Shown: positions 63,132 through 64,000 of the stretch, piece after piece
How positions within the stretch are numbered: position 1 is the stretch's first letter
How the letters are laid out: the number at the start of each line of letters is the position of its first letter
Origin: Bathymodiolus brooksi
Taxonomy: Eukaryota > Mollusca > Bivalvia > Mytilida > Modiolidae
NCBI GenBank assembly: GCA_963680875.1
Contig: OY804579.1
Coordinates: 79,783,095-79,847,094 of the forward strand
Length of the DNA stretch: 64,000 nt
Reading direction: 5' to 3'
Notes under the pieces: generated by a model
What the model saw: the letters and a program-made list of their open reading frames with translations, nothing else
Told to the model about the DNA's origin: nothing
Databases searched by the model: none
Made by a program: the position numbers and the translations under genes

Positions 63132-64000
63132 CCAGAGGCTCTCAAGAGCCTGTATCGTTCACCTGGTAATAAAAAAAACCAATTGGTCCTATGTAAAAAC
63201 TATGTCCTGCGTCATCTTGGAATTACGATCAACATAAAAAACACAAAGTTTGTAAAGGACCTTCCAATGATTGATGCACAGTTTAGGTTCAATCAGTGCA
63301 ATAGCTTCAGAGAAGAATATATTTCTGTATTTTCCCCATATGGTTCTGTGTTAATACTATGACCTGTGGTGGCAGCCATCTTGGATTTCCGATCGGCATA
63401 AAAAACAGAGGACCTTCCAATGATCATTCCTGGGCAGTTTGGTTTCAACTGTCCAAGTGGTTTCAGAGAAGAAGCATTTTGAAACATTTTTCCCATAGGG
63501 TCCAATGTTAAACTAAGTCCTGCCGTAGCCGCCATTTTGAATTTCATATCAGAATAAAAAACGTATATTTTGTAGAGGACCATTCAATGAACATTCGTGT
63601 ACAGTTTGGCTTTAATCATATTTGTAGTTTCTGAGAAGAAGGCATTTGAACATTTTCCCATAGGGTCCAATGTTAATCTATGTCCTGCGGTGGTGGCCAT
63701 CTTGGATTTCCGATCGGCATAAAAAACACACACCTTGTAGAGGACCTTCCAATGATCATTCCTGGGCAGTTTGGTTTCAATTATCCAAGTGGTTTCAGAG
63801 AAGAAGCATTTTGAAACATTTTTCCCATAGGGTCCAATGTTAAACTAAGTCCTGCCGTAGCCACCATTTTGAATTTCATATCGGAACAAAAAACGTAAAG
63901 TTTGTAGAGGACCATCCAATGTACACACATATGGACAGTTTGGCTTTAATCATATTTGTAGTTTCTGAGAAGAAGGCATTTGAACATTTTCCCATAGGGT
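63132..64000 (-). mobile_element. HINE-like element, inverted, running out of the window
   Basis: It is the reverse complement of the 12715-17947 type. It begins (3' end) CCAGAGGCTCTCAAGAGCCT and 'gtatcgttcacctggtaata', then about two 332-bp units. A 96-codon frame at 63293-63583 is an array artefact. Confidence 0.65.

Noticed and set aside
1..64000. A compact novel multi-gene system (defence, biosynthetic or mobile cargo)
   Set aside because: Outside the two host genes I found only repeat-derived or very short coding fragments; nothing supports a new gene cluster.

Overview
The window is eukaryotic nuclear DNA: multi-exon genes with GT-AG (and one GC-AG) introns, AT-rich introns, tRNA-derived SINEs, MITEs and large minisatellites. 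The repeat content points to a bivalve mollusc. It includes elements opening with an AGCTCACCTG-type inverted end followed by a 'CATCACTTGGCGTCCGTCGT' tract, and SINEs with the box 'GTTCGAATCCC'. This assignment rests on recognising the repeats, not on a database search. I see no prokaryotic operon, CRISPR array, rRNA gene or functional tRNA gene.

Two convergent protein-coding genes account for almost all the real coding sequence. On the + strand (140-20042) are the last seven exons of a SEC24A/B-type COPII cargo adaptor; its 5' exons lie before the window. On the - strand (61033 down to 31272) are twenty exons that join in one unbroken phase into about 805 codons of a helical-repeat-like protein. 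I tentatively compare it with meiosis inhibitor 1 (MEI1), but do not claim a firm identity. A separate short candidate first exon on the - strand (57412-57339), next to an ETS-type promoter motif, could start a shorter isoform of that gene or belong to another gene.

Layout: 1-8137, six SEC24 exons with a 42-bp array inside one intron; 8138-19927, one 11.8-kb SEC24 intron filled by satellite-bearing Helentron/HINE-like elements with 311-bp and 332-bp arrays; 19928-20042, SEC24 last exon; 20043-25140, probable 3' UTR and intergenic DNA; 25140-30896, a 5.7-kb array of a 32-bp unit between the two gene ends; 31272-61033, the minus-strand gene, its introns carrying a 61-bp minisatellite (33.6-36.8 kb), SINEs, pogo-like MITEs, fold-back elements and a DIRS-like reverse-transcriptase fragment; 61034-64000, a short unidentified ORF and an inverted copy of the 332-bp-bearing element.

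The most unusual pattern is that tandem repeats repeatedly span exon 3' ends. At four exons in both genes (SEC24 exon at 1294-1404; minus-gene exons at 42003-42105, 47203-47248 and 51191-51351) the repeated unit contains the last bases of the exon plus its 5' splice donor, giving 2 to about 22 copies of a donor site. In one case the unit also contains the end of a pogo-like MITE inserted a few bases into the intron.
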